Source of the DNA: JANMJD01 sp963828405 | Lineage (GTDB): Bacteria > Actinomycetota > Acidimicrobiia > Acidimicrobiales > Ilumatobacteraceae | Assembly (NCBI GenBank): GCA_963828405.1 | Contig: CAWHEG010000031.1 | Span: forward strand, 1,984,001 to 2,048,000 | DNA: 64,000 nucleotides | Reading direction: 5' to 3' | In this document: positions 53,325 to 62,198 of the stretch, piece after piece | Layout of the letters: each line of letters starts with the position of its first letter | Numbering within the stretch: the stretch's first letter is position 1 | Made by a program: the position numbers and the translations under genes | The notes under the pieces: generated by a model | The model's input: only the letters and a program-made list of their open reading frames with translations | Told to the model about the DNA's origin: nothing | Databases searched by the model: none

Positions 53325-54407
53325 ATGCGCGTCGGCTACACCCTCGAGCAGTGCTGGCATGACGTCCCGGGCGGCACGGCGGTCGCCGCGCTCGAGGTCG
53401 CCGCCGAGCTCGTGGGTGCGGCGTCGGCGACCGGGCTGGAACTGGTCGGTGTGGCGGGCACACACCGCGACCCGCCGGTCGAACCGTGGGTGCCGCCCGT
53501 AACCGTGCATGCGCTGCCCGGCGCCGGCGCCCGGCTCTACGCCCGCTGGTTGTGGACGGCCCGTCCGCTCATCGAGCTGGCAACGGGCCCCGTCGACGTG
53601 GCCCACGCGACGACGATCATCCCGTGCGCCAGCCGGGCGCCCCTCGTCGTGACCGTCCACGATCTGGCCTTCCTCCACGAGCCCGACCACTTCACCCGCT
53701 GGGGTGTGGCGCTCTTCCGGCGCAGCCTGACGGTGATCCGGCGGCGGGCCGCGCTCGTGCTGTGCTCGTCGACGGCGACGATGGACGACTGCGAGAGCGC
53801 CGGCATCGGCGGCGACCGGCTCAGGCTGGTGCCGCTCGGGGTCCGCGTCGCAGCCACGTCGGCCTCCGACACGGCCGAGGCCCTGCGGCTGACCGGCGGT
53901 CTGCGGGACTACCTCGTGTTCGTCGGCACCCTGGAACCCCGCAAGAACCTCACCCGGCTGATCGAGGCGGTGGGTCGGAGCGGCCTCGGGCTCCCGCTCG
54001 TCGTCGTCGGCCCACCGGGCTGGGGGGACACGCTCGAGCGGTCGTCCGGGGCGACTCCGGTGGTGTTCGTCGGCCAGGTGGACGAGGGTGTGCGCAACGC
54101 GCTGGTCGCCGGGGCGGCGATGCTCTGCTATCCCAGCCTGCGCGAGGGCTTCGGGCTGCCGGTGCTCGAGGCGATGGCCCTCGGGACGCCGGTGGTCACC
54201 AGCCGGGGCACGGCAACGGAGGAGACCGCCGCCGGGGCCGCGGCGCTGGTCGATCCGACCGACGTCGACGACATCGCCTTCGGGATCACCGAGGCCGTGC
54301 GCCGGCGGGTCGAACTCCGGGCGGCCGGCCGGGAACGGGCTGCGCTGATGACCTGGGCCGAGACGGCGCGGGCGACCCTCGCCGCCTATCGCGAGGTGGC
54401 GCCGTGA
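53325..54407 (+). CDS. GT4-family glycosyltransferase
   Basis: 360 aa GT-B fold. The C-terminal donor domain has FVGTLEPRKNLTRLIEA and the EX7E-type motif YPSLREGFGLPVLEAMALG. Sugar and acceptor cannot be read. First of three consecutive glycosyltransferases; the next gene overlaps it by 4 nt (GTGA). Confidence 0.92.
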   Translation: MRVGYTLEQCWHDVPGGTAVAALEVAAELVGAASATGLELVGVAGTHRDPPVEPWVPPVTVHALPGAGARLYARWLWTARPLIELATGPVDVAHATTIIPCASRAPLVVTVHDLAFLHEPDHFTRWGVALFRRSLTVIRRRAALVLCSSTATMDDCESAGIGGDRLRLVPLGVRVAATSASDTAEALRLTGGLRDYLVFVGTLEPRKNLTRLIEAVGRSGLGLPLVVVGPPGWGDTLERSSGATPVVFVGQVDEGVRNALVAGAAMLCYPSLREGFGLPVLEAMALGTPVVTSRGTATEETAAGAAALVDPTDVDDIAFGITEAVRRRVELRAAGRERAALMTWAETARATLAAYREVAP

Positions 54408-55558
54408 GCACGCCCGACGAGCCCGGTCGGTGGACGGCCCCCCGATCGGTGGCCGCAGACGTCGCCGTGAACCTGCTGTGGTGCGTTCCCGGGGCGGTGG
54501 GCGGTTCGGAGCAGTACCTGGTGCGCCAGCTGCGCGGGATGCTCGCCGTCCCGCAGCGGCCGTCGTTCACGCTCTACGTGCTCCCCGGGCTGGTCGCCGC
54601 CCACCCCTTCCTCGCCGACGTCGGCCGGGTCGTGACCGCGCCGTTCAGCGGGCGCTCCCGCCCGCTGCGCGTCGCCGCCGAGCACTCGTGGCTGGCCTGG
54701 CGCGACCGCCACGCCGATCTCGTCCACCACGGCGGGGGGACCGTGCCGGCGATCGGACGTCGGCCGGCGGTGCTGACGATCCACGACCTGCAGTACCTCG
54801 ACTTCCCGCAGTACTTCTCCCGTCTGAAACACCAGTACCTGGTGCGGCGCATGCCCCGTTCGGTGGCCCGCGCCACGGTGATCACGGTGCCCAGCGAGTT
54901 CGTGCGCACCACCGTCATCGAGGCCTTCGCGCCCGACGCCGAGCGGGTGGTCGTCGTGCCCCACGGGGTCGAGCCCGATATCGGCCGCCGGGCAACCCCG
55001 GCCGACTTGCTGCGTGTCCGCTACGGAATCGGCGACCGCCGGATCGTGATCCTGCCGGCGGCCACCTTCCCGCACAAGGGGCACATGTTCCTGCTCAGGT
55101 TGCTCGCCGAACGCTGGACCGACCCGCACCTGTGCCTGGTGCTGACCGGTGGCGCCGGCCTGGCCGAGGCCGAGGTGGCGGCCGAGATCGAGCGTTTGGG
55201 CCTGTCGAAGCGGGTGCTGCGCCTCGGGCGGGTCAGCGGCGACGATCGCGACGGGCTGATCCGGATGGCCGAGGCGCTGGTCCTCCCCTCGCAGTACGAG
55301 GGGTTCGGCGCGCCACTGATCGAGGCGATGAGCCTCGGCACCCCGATCGTGGCCAGTGATGTGACCGCCGTGCCCGAGGTCGTCGGCGATGCCGGGCTGT
55401 GCCTCCCGCTCGACATCGACGCCTGGGGGCCCGCGCTCGAACTGGTCGCCGGCCGGCGAGGCGAATTGGTGGCCGCCGGCGTCCGCCGGGCCCAGCGCTA
55501 CAGCTGCGAACGCTCGGCGGCGGCGCTGCTCGGCGCCTACGGTGTCGCTCTCCCATGA
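54404..55558 (+). CDS. GT4-family glycosyltransferase
   Basis: 384 aa from a GTG. N-terminal NLLWCVPGAVGGSEQYLVRQ and VLTIHDLQYLDFP; C-terminal ILPAATFPHKGHMFLL and PSQYEGFGAPLIEAMSLG (EX7E). Resembles mannosyl- or rhamnosyltransferases of surface polysaccharide clusters. It overlaps both neighbours by 4 nt, so the three glycosyltransferases form one tightly coupled unit. Confidence 0.92.
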   Translation: MSTPDEPGRWTAPRSVAADVAVNLLWCVPGAVGGSEQYLVRQLRGMLAVPQRPSFTLYVLPGLVAAHPFLADVGRVVTAPFSGRSRPLRVAAEHSWLAWRDRHADLVHHGGGTVPAIGRRPAVLTIHDLQYLDFPQYFSRLKHQYLVRRMPRSVARATVITVPSEFVRTTVIEAFAPDAERVVVVPHGVEPDIGRRATPADLLRVRYGIGDRRIVILPAATFPHKGHMFLLRLLAERWTDPHLCLVLTGGAGLAEAEVAAEIERLGLSKRVLRLGRVSGDDRDGLIRMAEALVLPSQYEGFGAPLIEAMSLGTPIVASDVTAVPEVVGDAGLCLPLDIDAWGPALELVAGRRGELVAAGVRRAQRYSCERSAAALLGAYGVALP

Positions 55559-56784
55559 AGCTCGCCGTCATCTGCCCCCACTTCGCCCCCGACATCGCGC
55601 CGACCGGCGAGGTGATGACCCGTCTGGTCACCGAACTGGCGGCGCGGGGCCACGAACTGCACGTCGTCACCGCCCTGCCGTGGTACCAGCACCACCGCAT
55701 CGAACCGGGTTGGGGCGGCCGACCGACCCGGACGGAGCGGACGACCTGGGGCTCGATCACCCGTATCCACCCGTTTCCGTCACCCGACAAGCGCAGCATC
55801 CCCCGACGGGCGCTCGGCTTCGCCGCGTTCAGCGCGCTGGCCGGGGCGATGAGCCTGCGCGGCGGACGGGTCGACGGCGTGCTGGCGATGTCGCCGCCGT
55901 TGACCCTCGGGTTGACCGGCCGGCTGGTCGGGATGGTGCGCCGTGGTCCGTTGGTGTTCAACATCCAGGACGTCTTCCCCGATGCGGCGATCGAGACGGG
56001 AGCGATCACCAACCCCCGGCTGATCGGGTTCGCCCGCTGGCTCGAGCGGTTCAGCTACCGGCACAGCGACGCGGTGACGGTCCTCTCCGAGGATCTGCTG
56101 GCAAACCTGGCGGCCAAGCTGCCCCCGTCCCAGCACGCCAAACTGCGCGTGATCCCGAACTTCGTCGACACCGAGGCGATCCGTCCCGTGGACCGGATGA
56201 CGGTGTACCGGGCCGAGTTGGGGATCGGTGACGAGCCGGTGGTGATGTACGCCGGCAACGTCGGGTACTCCCAGTCGCTCGACCTGATGCTCCACGCGGC
56301 GAGACGCCACCCCCGCGCCGTCTTCGTGATCAACGGTGGCGGCTCGGCGCTGGAGAGCCTTCGTGCCGATGCCGCCGGGCTGGCCAACGTCCGCTTCGGC
56401 GCCTACCAGCCGCGGGAACGGCTGTCAGAGGTGCTCGGCACCGCCGACGTCCACGTGGTGCCGCTGCGCGGCGGACTGGCCCGGGTGAGCGTTCCCTCGA
56501 AGACCTACTCGATCCTCGCCGCGGGACGTCCCGTCGTGGCCGCCGTCGACCCGGGGACCGAGGTGGCCAACATCGTCGGCGAGGCGCGTTGCGGTCTGGC
56601 CGTGGCGCCCGACGACGCCGAGGTGTTCAGCGCGGCCGTCGGCGAGCTGCTGGACTCCGACGACCGCTCCCTGATCGGCGACCGGGGCCGGCGGTGGGTC
56701 GAGCACTGGGCGTCGCCCGCGGCCGTGGCCGAGGCCTACGAGTCGCTGTTCGACGAGCTTCGCCAGGCCCGGGCCGGTCATTGA
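55555..56784 (+). CDS. GT4-family glycosyltransferase (WcaI/WbuB-like)
   Basis: 409 aa. N-terminal CPHFAPDIAPTGEVMTRLVTE and ALPWYQHHR are typical of the WcaI/WbuB-like group; FNIQDVFPDAAIETGAI and VVMYAGNVGYSQSLDLML follow. Likely adds a sugar to a lipid-linked glycan at the inner membrane face. Start overlaps the previous stop by 4 nt (ATGA). Confidence 0.92.
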   Translation: MKLAVICPHFAPDIAPTGEVMTRLVTELAARGHELHVVTALPWYQHHRIEPGWGGRPTRTERTTWGSITRIHPFPSPDKRSIPRRALGFAAFSALAGAMSLRGGRVDGVLAMSPPLTLGLTGRLVGMVRRGPLVFNIQDVFPDAAIETGAITNPRLIGFARWLERFSYRHSDAVTVLSEDLLANLAAKLPPSQHAKLRVIPNFVDTEAIRPVDRMTVYRAELGIGDEPVVMYAGNVGYSQSLDLMLHAARRHPRAVFVINGGGSALESLRADAAGLANVRFGAYQPRERLSEVLGTADVHVVPLRGGLARVSVPSKTYSILAAGRPVVAAVDPGTEVANIVGEARCGLAVAPDDAEVFSAAVGELLDSDDRSLIGDRGRRWVEHWASPAAVAEAYESLFDELRQARAGH

Positions 56785-56833
56785 TCACGGTGATCCACCA
56801 ACCCGGCATTCCAGCCTGTAGCCTCGCTTCCTC

Positions 56834-57715
56834 GTGGGTAAGGCTTCTTCTGCCAAAAAGATCGCACGGATGGCCGAGAAGGGCCGCGGCAAGAAAGTGC
56901 GGTTCCAGGGTGGGACCGTGTTCCCGGCCGCCGTCGCGCTGGTCGTCGTCCTCGGCGTCCTGCTCATCGCCTACTCACGTTCGTCGAGCTACGCCAATGC
57001 TCCCGGACCGCGGGCGTCGGATCGCGACCACTTCCACATCGCCTTCGGGATCTACAACTGCGACGCCTTCGCCCCCAACATGGCGGGCAACGGCGAGCAG
57101 AGTCCGCGCTATCCGGCCTACGGCGTCCACTCGCACGACGACGGTGTGATCCACTACCACCCGACGACCGGCGCGTCGAGCGGCCGCAATGCCAAGCTCA
57201 AGCGCTTCCTCGAGGTCTACGACGTGTCGCTGACCAACGACAAGCTCACCCTGCCGGCGGACCAGGCTGGCCTGACTCTCGAAGAGGGTGTCGACAAGTG
57301 CACCGACGCCTCGGGCAACCAGGTCGACGGTCAGCTCAAGGTCGTCGTGTGGAACGACGCCTCGAACGCCTCCGACTTCACGACGATCACGGCCAACATG
57401 GACGATGCCCGGATCACCCAGGACGGGATGGCGATGGTGATCGCCTTCGTGCCCGAGGGCAGTGCCGTACCGTTGCCCGAAGCCGCCGCCAACCTCGCCG
57501 CCCTCGGCGCGGCCGACAGCGGCACCCCGGTGACCACGGTGGCCGGTGACACTGCGACGACGGTGGCGGGAACGACCGACACGTCGGCCGTCGCCACCGG
57601 CGAGCCCTCCGATTCGACGACCCCCGATTCGGGTGTTCCGGTGGGTACCGACGCCCCGCCGACCGTGACCGACGCTTCGCCGACCACGATCGACGCGCCG
57701 GCGACCACCAGTTGA
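56834..57715 (+). CDS. His-rich single-pass membrane protein, unknown function
   Basis: 293 aa from a GTG. A basic N-terminus (residues 1-25, KKIARMAEKGRGKKVR) precedes one membrane helix (about 30-47). The outside domain has a striking set of histidines and one Cys: DHFHIAFGIYNCDAF (H66, H68, C76) and YGVHSHDDGVIHYHP (H99, H101, H107, H109). A Thr/Ala/Pro-rich tail starts near residue 225. The His pattern suggests metal binding. No known family is recognised. It shares one base with the following nucleotidyltransferase start (TGATG), tying it to surface glycan synthesis. Confidence 0.75.
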   Translation: MGKASSAKKIARMAEKGRGKKVRFQGGTVFPAAVALVVVLGVLLIAYSRSSSYANAPGPRASDRDHFHIAFGIYNCDAFAPNMAGNGEQSPRYPAYGVHSHDDGVIHYHPTTGASSGRNAKLKRFLEVYDVSLTNDKLTLPADQAGLTLEEGVDKCTDASGNQVDGQLKVVVWNDASNASDFTTITANMDDARITQDGMAMVIAFVPEGSAVPLPEAAANLAALGAADSGTPVTTVAGDTATTVAGTTDTSAVATGEPSDSTTPDSGVPVGTDAPPTVTDASPTTIDAPATTS

Positions 57716-58710
57716 TGCGCGCCGTCGTTCTCGTCGGCGGGCTGGGAACGAGGCTTCGGCCGCTGACGTACACGATCCCCAAACCGATGCTGCCGGTGGT
57801 GCACGTGCCGATCATCGAGCGGCTGGTCGCCAACCTGGTCCGTGGCGGGGTCACCGAGGTGGTGCTCGCCCTCGGGTTCAAACCCGAACCGTTCCTCGAG
57901 GCGTATCCCGACGGACGATGCGCCGGTGCGGTGCTGAGATACGCCGTCGAGCCCGAACCGCTCGACACCGCCGGAGCGGTGAGGTTCGCCGTCGAGGCCG
58001 CCGGGATCGATGACACGTTCGTCGTGGCCAACGGCGACATCCTCACCGACCTCGACATCGCCGCTCTCGTCGCCTTCCATCGCCAGGCGGGTGCCGAGGG
58101 CACGATCCACCTCATCCCGGTGCCCGACCCCAGCGCCTTCGGTGTCGTCGCCACCGACGAGGCTGGTCATGTCTCGGCGTTCATCGAGAAGCCGCCGCCG
58201 GGGACCGAACCGTCGAACCTGATCAATGCCGGCACCTACGTGCTCGAACCCTCGGTGCTCGACTACATCGAGGCCGGTCGCAGGGTGTCGATCGAGCGTT
58301 CCACGTTCCCGGCGATGGCGGCGCGGGGACGACTGTCGGCGATGGCGTCGGAGGTCTACTGGATCGACACCGGTCGACCCGAGCTGTACCTCCAGGCCAA
58401 CCTCGACCGGCTCGACGCCGGGCACCCCGGCGACGCGCCGTGCGTGGACGCCCGCGCCGAGGTGGCCCACACGGCGACCGTCACGCGCAGCGTGGTGGGC
58501 GCTGCGGCCGTCGTCGGCGAGGGCGCCGTCGTGATCGACAGCGTCGTGTTGCCCGGCGCCCGGATCGGCGACCGCGCCCGGGTGGAGCGCAGCGTCGTGG
58601 CCGGGACCGTCGGCCCGGGGGGCCAGGTGCTCCAGTGCGTGATCGGCACCTACGGAACGGTGGACGACGGCGCCCGTCTGCACGACCTCCGTCTCCCCGC
58701 GCCCGACTGA
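57715..58710 (+). CDS. Sugar-1-phosphate nucleotidyltransferase
   Basis: 331 aa. N-terminal VLVGGLGTRLRPLTYTIPKP is the pyrophosphorylase motif, with ANGDILTDLD and FIEKPPPG further on and a left-handed helix at the C-terminus. It resembles mannose-1-phosphate guanylyltransferase-like enzymes, which would fit GDP-fucose synthesis by the nearby fcl, but glucose-1-phosphate specificity cannot be excluded. Starts within the previous stop (TGATG) and ends the same way on the next gene. Confidence 0.88.
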   Translation: MRAVVLVGGLGTRLRPLTYTIPKPMLPVVHVPIIERLVANLVRGGVTEVVLALGFKPEPFLEAYPDGRCAGAVLRYAVEPEPLDTAGAVRFAVEAAGIDDTFVVANGDILTDLDIAALVAFHRQAGAEGTIHLIPVPDPSAFGVVATDEAGHVSAFIEKPPPGTEPSNLINAGTYVLEPSVLDYIEAGRRVSIERSTFPAMAARGRLSAMASEVYWIDTGRPELYLQANLDRLDAGHPGDAPCVDARAEVAHTATVTRSVVGAAAVVGEGAVVIDSVVLPGARIGDRARVERSVVAGTVGPGGQVLQCVIGTYGTVDDGARLHDLRLPAPD

Positions 58711-59693
58711 TGCGCGCCCTGGTCGTCGGTGGGGCGGGCTTCGTCGGATCGCATCTCGTCGATCGCCTGCTCGCCGACGGCCACGAGGTCGACGTGCTCG
58801 ACGACCTGTCGACCGGTTCGCTGTCCAACCTCGCCGACGCCCGACAGCACAACGACGGCACGCTGAAGGTCCACCATCTCGACGTCCGCTCCCCGGCCGT
58901 CGGCGACCTGCTGGCCCGACGCCCGCCCACGGTGATCTACCACCTGGCCGTGCTGCCCCTTGGGCTCGCTCCAGCGGTGGCCGGCGAGGTAGCCGTCGGC
59001 GGCCTGCTCAACCTGCTCGACGCGGCGTGTGCCACGGGTACGGGCAAGGTGGTCGCCACCGTGCCGGCGGCGGTGTTCTACGGGGCGGTCAGCGCCCGGG
59101 AACTGCCGGTCAAGGAAGGTCAGCTGGCCCCAGCCGGATCCGTCGGGGCCGTGCTCACCAGGGCTGTCGCCGACCTGCTCGCGGTGTACCGCGAAACCCG
59201 TGGGATGGAGTTCAGCGCCCTGGCAGTCGGCGAGGTCTACGGACCTCGGCAACGCCCGTCCGATGGGCTCGTGGCCTCGCTCGTCGACGCCCGCCTCGCC
59301 GGGCGCACCGCCGTGATGCCCGGTGACGGCCGCCAGACGCTCGATCTGGTCTACGTCGACGACGTCGTCGACGCCCTCGCTCGGGCGGCCGAGCGCGGCT
59401 CGGGGCTGGTGATCAACATCGGCACCGGGGTGCAGACCTCGGCACGCGACCTCCACGCGATGATCTGCGGTCCCGAGCCCGGCTGGCTCACGGTCGAGGG
59501 TCGCGACGACGTGGCGGCCCGGTTCGCCCTGTCCCCGGTGCGGGCGCGGATCCATCTCGCCTGGGCGCCCTGGACAGATCTGGCCGACGGGGTGGCCCAG
59601 GTGCTGGCCGTCATGCCGCCCCCGTCCGCGAGCGACCCGGACGGGCGGGCGACCCCGGAAGCAGGCGACCCGGCGGAGTCGGGATCCAACTGA
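58710..59693 (+). CDS. NAD-dependent epimerase/dehydratase-like protein with lost active-site Tyr/Lys
   Basis: 327 aa extended SDR. The NAD motif VVGGAGFVGSHLVDRLL is intact and VGEVYGPRQRP and DLVYVDDVVDAL are conserved. Where family members have YxxxK in a SPYGASK-type block, this protein reads AGSVGAVLTRAVADL, so Tyr and Lys both appear replaced. It is coupled to the nucleotidyltransferase by a 1-nt overlap. It may bind NAD or nucleotide sugar without the usual chemistry, or use other residues. Confidence 0.85.
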   Translation: MRALVVGGAGFVGSHLVDRLLADGHEVDVLDDLSTGSLSNLADARQHNDGTLKVHHLDVRSPAVGDLLARRPPTVIYHLAVLPLGLAPAVAGEVAVGGLLNLLDAACATGTGKVVATVPAAVFYGAVSARELPVKEGQLAPAGSVGAVLTRAVADLLAVYRETRGMEFSALAVGEVYGPRQRPSDGLVASLVDARLAGRTAVMPGDGRQTLDLVYVDDVVDALARAAERGSGLVINIGTGVQTSARDLHAMICGPEPGWLTVEGRDDVAARFALSPVRARIHLAWAPWTDLADGVAQVLAVMPPPSASDPDGRATPEAGDPAESGSN

Positions 59694-59890
59694 AGGCATC
59701 GCCTGTCATGCAGTGGTCCAGGCTCGTCGCCGCCGACCCGAATCGAACCGAACCGCCGATGCAACGCCAGTGCTCCACGCTGACACGGCCAGCTCGGACG
59801 GCGGGGGGCGCCGTGCCGTTCGGATACCGGCGGCTGTATTCCGCGATTCAGTTTGCAGCAATTCGGGGTTGCACCGAGTGGAGGGGGGTG

Positions 59891-60436
59891 ATGAATGCCA
59901 AAATGCACTCAGGAGTTGCCGCCGTGGTTACGGGTCCGATCTCGTCATACATCACCGACGTGGCGAGCTACGAGGATATGTATCGGGCTGAGTACCCGGT
60001 GCTGCTTGCCATCGCCAAGGCCTTCACGGGTGATGTCGAAGCCAGCGAGGACCTGGTGCAGGACACGATGGTGAAGGCGTACCTGCGCTGGAACTGGCTC
60101 CAGTCGTTTGGCCGTCCAGGTGCATGGTGCAACCGGGTGTTGATGAACGCGTGCAAGAGCTGGTGGACCCGTCGACGACTCGAGCACCGCTACGCGCGCT
60201 TGCTGGGCTCGAACACGACGTTCGACAGCGACGCGTGGACAGCCGAGTTCATCGACTTCTGGGCAGCCGTGCATCGCCTGCCGACGCGACAGCGAATGAC
60301 GGTGACGTTGTTCTATGCGGGCGGCTACTCGTGTGCGGACATGGCAGACATCCTCTCCGTCCCTGAAGGGACGGTGAGATCCGACTTGAGCCGCTCTCGA
60401 ACGTGGCTCGCTCGAGAACTGGGGTATCTGTCATGA
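59891..60436 (+). CDS. ECF RNA polymerase sigma factor (SigE-family type)
   Basis: 181 aa. Region 2 covers YRAEYPVLLAIAKAFTGD and the ASEDLVQDTMVKAYLRWN block; region 4 has LPTRQRMTVTLFYAGGYSCADMADIL and VPEGTVRSDLSRSRTWL. ATG at 59891 follows GAGGGGGG. It is lower in GC than its neighbours. Its stop overlaps the next gene, a membrane protein likely to be its anti-sigma partner. The 197 nt upstream show no gene; a self-dependent promoter could not be fixed by eye. Confidence 0.92.
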   Translation: MNAKMHSGVAAVVTGPISSYITDVASYEDMYRAEYPVLLAIAKAFTGDVEASEDLVQDTMVKAYLRWNWLQSFGRPGAWCNRVLMNACKSWWTRRRLEHRYARLLGSNTTFDSDAWTAEFIDFWAAVHRLPTRQRMTVTLFYAGGYSCADMADILSVPEGTVRSDLSRSRTWLARELGYLS

Positions 60437-61389
60437 CCAACTCGCACAACGATCCGCCCGATCTTCCTCCGGGAATACGGCAGCTCGATGATCTCGGCAA
60501 TCGCGCAGGCGCGGCGCTTCACCGATCCGCACCGACGGATGGACCGACGGATGCGATCAAGCGGGCGCGACACATTCGAAGCAGACGACTGTTGATCGGC
60601 TCGGCAACGGTCGGCGTGCTCGCCATCGGCGGCTTCCTCGTGCTCAATCGCGACAATGCCGGTGAACAACAATCAGCAACGGCAGCGCAACCCCTGCCCT
60701 CGACCGAGGTGACCCCCCAACCGACCTCCACGACATCGGTGTCCACCACCACGACATCGGTGTCCACCACCACGACATCGGCATCCACCACCACGACGAC
60801 CGTCTTCGACCGAGCACAGGCGGATGAGATCGCGACAGCGGCGCTGCTCCAGCCAGGCGACACCCCAGCGGTCGAAAGGAGAGTCGGCGGTGAGTTCAGC
60901 ATGGATGTCGAGTTGCTGGCCAACGCACCCGAGTGCGCCGACTACCTCGACGTCTTCGAGAGCCCGGTGCGTGACGCCGGGTACGCGGCCGGCGTCTACC
61001 ACGAAGGTGGAGGCATCGGAGAGAGTGCAGAGTCGGTCGTGATCCTGCCCACCGAGCAGGCCGCGATCGACCTGCTCGACGCCGTCGGTACGCCCGGGTT
61101 CTTGGCGTGCAACCTGATCTGGCAGCAACGTGCGACCGACTTGTACACCAACATTCCGACGAGCTACCGGCCTGTCACCGGTGAAGCGTTCGACGTCTCC
61201 GTGGCTGACCAGGCCGTACAGATGTGGGTCAACAACAGCTACGAGGACCAGGCCGTACTCTTCCTCCGAGTCGGCCGGGGCGTATCCATCCTGAACCCTG
61301 GCGGCGTCGGCAGCGGCGTCACGAACGAAGACGTGCAAGCCCTCATCCCCGCCGCAATCGATCGTCTCCACCAAGCACTCGACACCTGA
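60433..61389 (+). CDS. Membrane protein, probable anti-sigma partner
   Basis: 318 aa from the ATG at 60433. About 50 cytoplasmic residues, one membrane helix (LLIGSATVGVLAIGGFLVL, near 54-72), then a Ser/Thr-rich linker of repeated TSVSTTT units and an unrecognised outer domain of about 200 residues. No ZAS zinc motif is visible in the N-terminus. The 4-nt overlap with the ECF sigma gene is the main reason to suspect an anti-sigma role. Confidence 0.8.
   Translation: MTNSHNDPPDLPPGIRQLDDLGNRAGAALHRSAPTDGPTDAIKRARHIRSRRLLIGSATVGVLAIGGFLVLNRDNAGEQQSATAAQPLPSTEVTPQPTSTTSVSTTTTSVSTTTTSASTTTTTVFDRAQADEIATAALLQPGDTPAVERRVGGEFSMDVELLANAPECADYLDVFESPVRDAGYAAGVYHEGGGIGESAESVVILPTEQAAIDLLDAVGTPGFLACNLIWQQRATDLYTNIPTSYRPVTGEAFDVSVADQAVQMWVNNSYEDQAVLFLRVGRGVSILNPGGVGSGVTNEDVQALIPAAIDRLHQALDT
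60731..60793 (+). repeat. Three tandem 21-bp units in the linker
   Basis: CGACATCGGTGTCCACCACC plus A occurs at 60731-60751 and 60752-60772 exactly, and at 60773-60793 with two changes. Each unit encodes seven residues (TSVSTTT type), so copy number can vary without breaking the frame. Confidence 0.95.
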
Positions 61390-61484
61390 GCCGACCCCAC
61401 GGCGGACGTCATCCCCGATCCGATCCCGCACGAGACGTCAGAGCGAAGGTCTCGCGCAACGCGTGCGTGTCGGCTGAGCGGACC

Positions 61485-62198
61485 TCAGCGGAACAGATCC
61501 TCGGCGGTGGGGCGGACGAGCTCGCCGACGGAGGAGTCGCGCAGCCAGTCGGTGTCGAGCCCGCGCACCACGGCGACCGGGATACCGGCGGACTTGCCCA
61601 TCACCAGCTCGGCGGCGGAGGCGATCTCGTCGGCGACGGCGACCTCGGTGACCTGCATGATCCTTCCGAGCGAGTCGGGTGTGCCGCGCAGGTCGACGAC
61701 GCCGGCGATCCCGGCGACGCCGATGGCGACGTCGGTCAGACCGCGCCGCCACGGCCGCCCGAAGGTGTCCGAGACGATCACGCCGACGTCGACGGCGAGC
61801 CGCACCCGCACGATGTCGCGGATCCGCCGAGCGGACCGGTCGGAATCGAGGGGGAGCAGCGCCGCCGTACCCCGCTCGACGTTGGACAGGTCGACGCCGC
61901 TGTTCGCGCAGATGAACCCGTGCCGTGTCTCCGTGATGATCAGGTCGCCACGGCGCCGCACGATGCGCACCGCCTCGTCCTCGACCAGGCGTTTGTGCGA
62001 CAGGGGATCGTCGGGGTCGACGGCGACGAGGCGACCCTCGGCCTTCGAGACCACCTTCTGGGTGACGACGAGCACGTCGCCGTCGGCCAGGGGTCCGTTC
62101 GGCGCCCGCCGGCAGGCCTCGGCGACGATCTCGCCGAGCTGTTCACCGGGTCGGATCTCGCCGATCCCCTCGACCGGCCAGATCGTCAGCCGGCTCAT
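61485..62198 (-). CDS. cofE: Coenzyme F420-0:L-glutamate ligase
   Basis: 237 aa. CofE motifs: DVLVVTQKVVSKAEGRLV, ETRHGFICANSGVDLSN, LPLDSDRSARRIRD and VIVSDTFGRPWRRGLTDVAIG, with metal- and GTP-binding acidic residues. It adds gamma-linked glutamates to F420-0. It is the CofE domain alone, without the C-terminal FMN-binding domain of mycobacterial FbiB. Start overlaps the cofD stop by 4 nt. Confidence 0.95.
   Translation of the reverse strand: MSRLTIWPVEGIGEIRPGEQLGEIVAEACRRAPNGPLADGDVLVVTQKVVSKAEGRLVAVDPDDPLSHKRLVEDEAVRIVRRRGDLIITETRHGFICANSGVDLSNVERGTAALLPLDSDRSARRIRDIVRVRLAVDVGVIVSDTFGRPWRRGLTDVAIGVAGIAGVVDLRGTPDSLGRIMQVTEVAVADEIASAAELVMGKSAGIPVAVVRGLDTDWLRDSSVGELVRPTAEDLFR

Noticed and set aside
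60731..60793. Short regular repeats as a CRISPR array
   Set aside because: Units are contiguous with no spacers and encode a Thr/Ser linker in frame.
61474..61488. CTGAG/CTCAG hairpin as terminator for the sigma operon
   Set aside because: Only 5 bp with no U-tract, and it overlaps the cofE stop; too weak to list.
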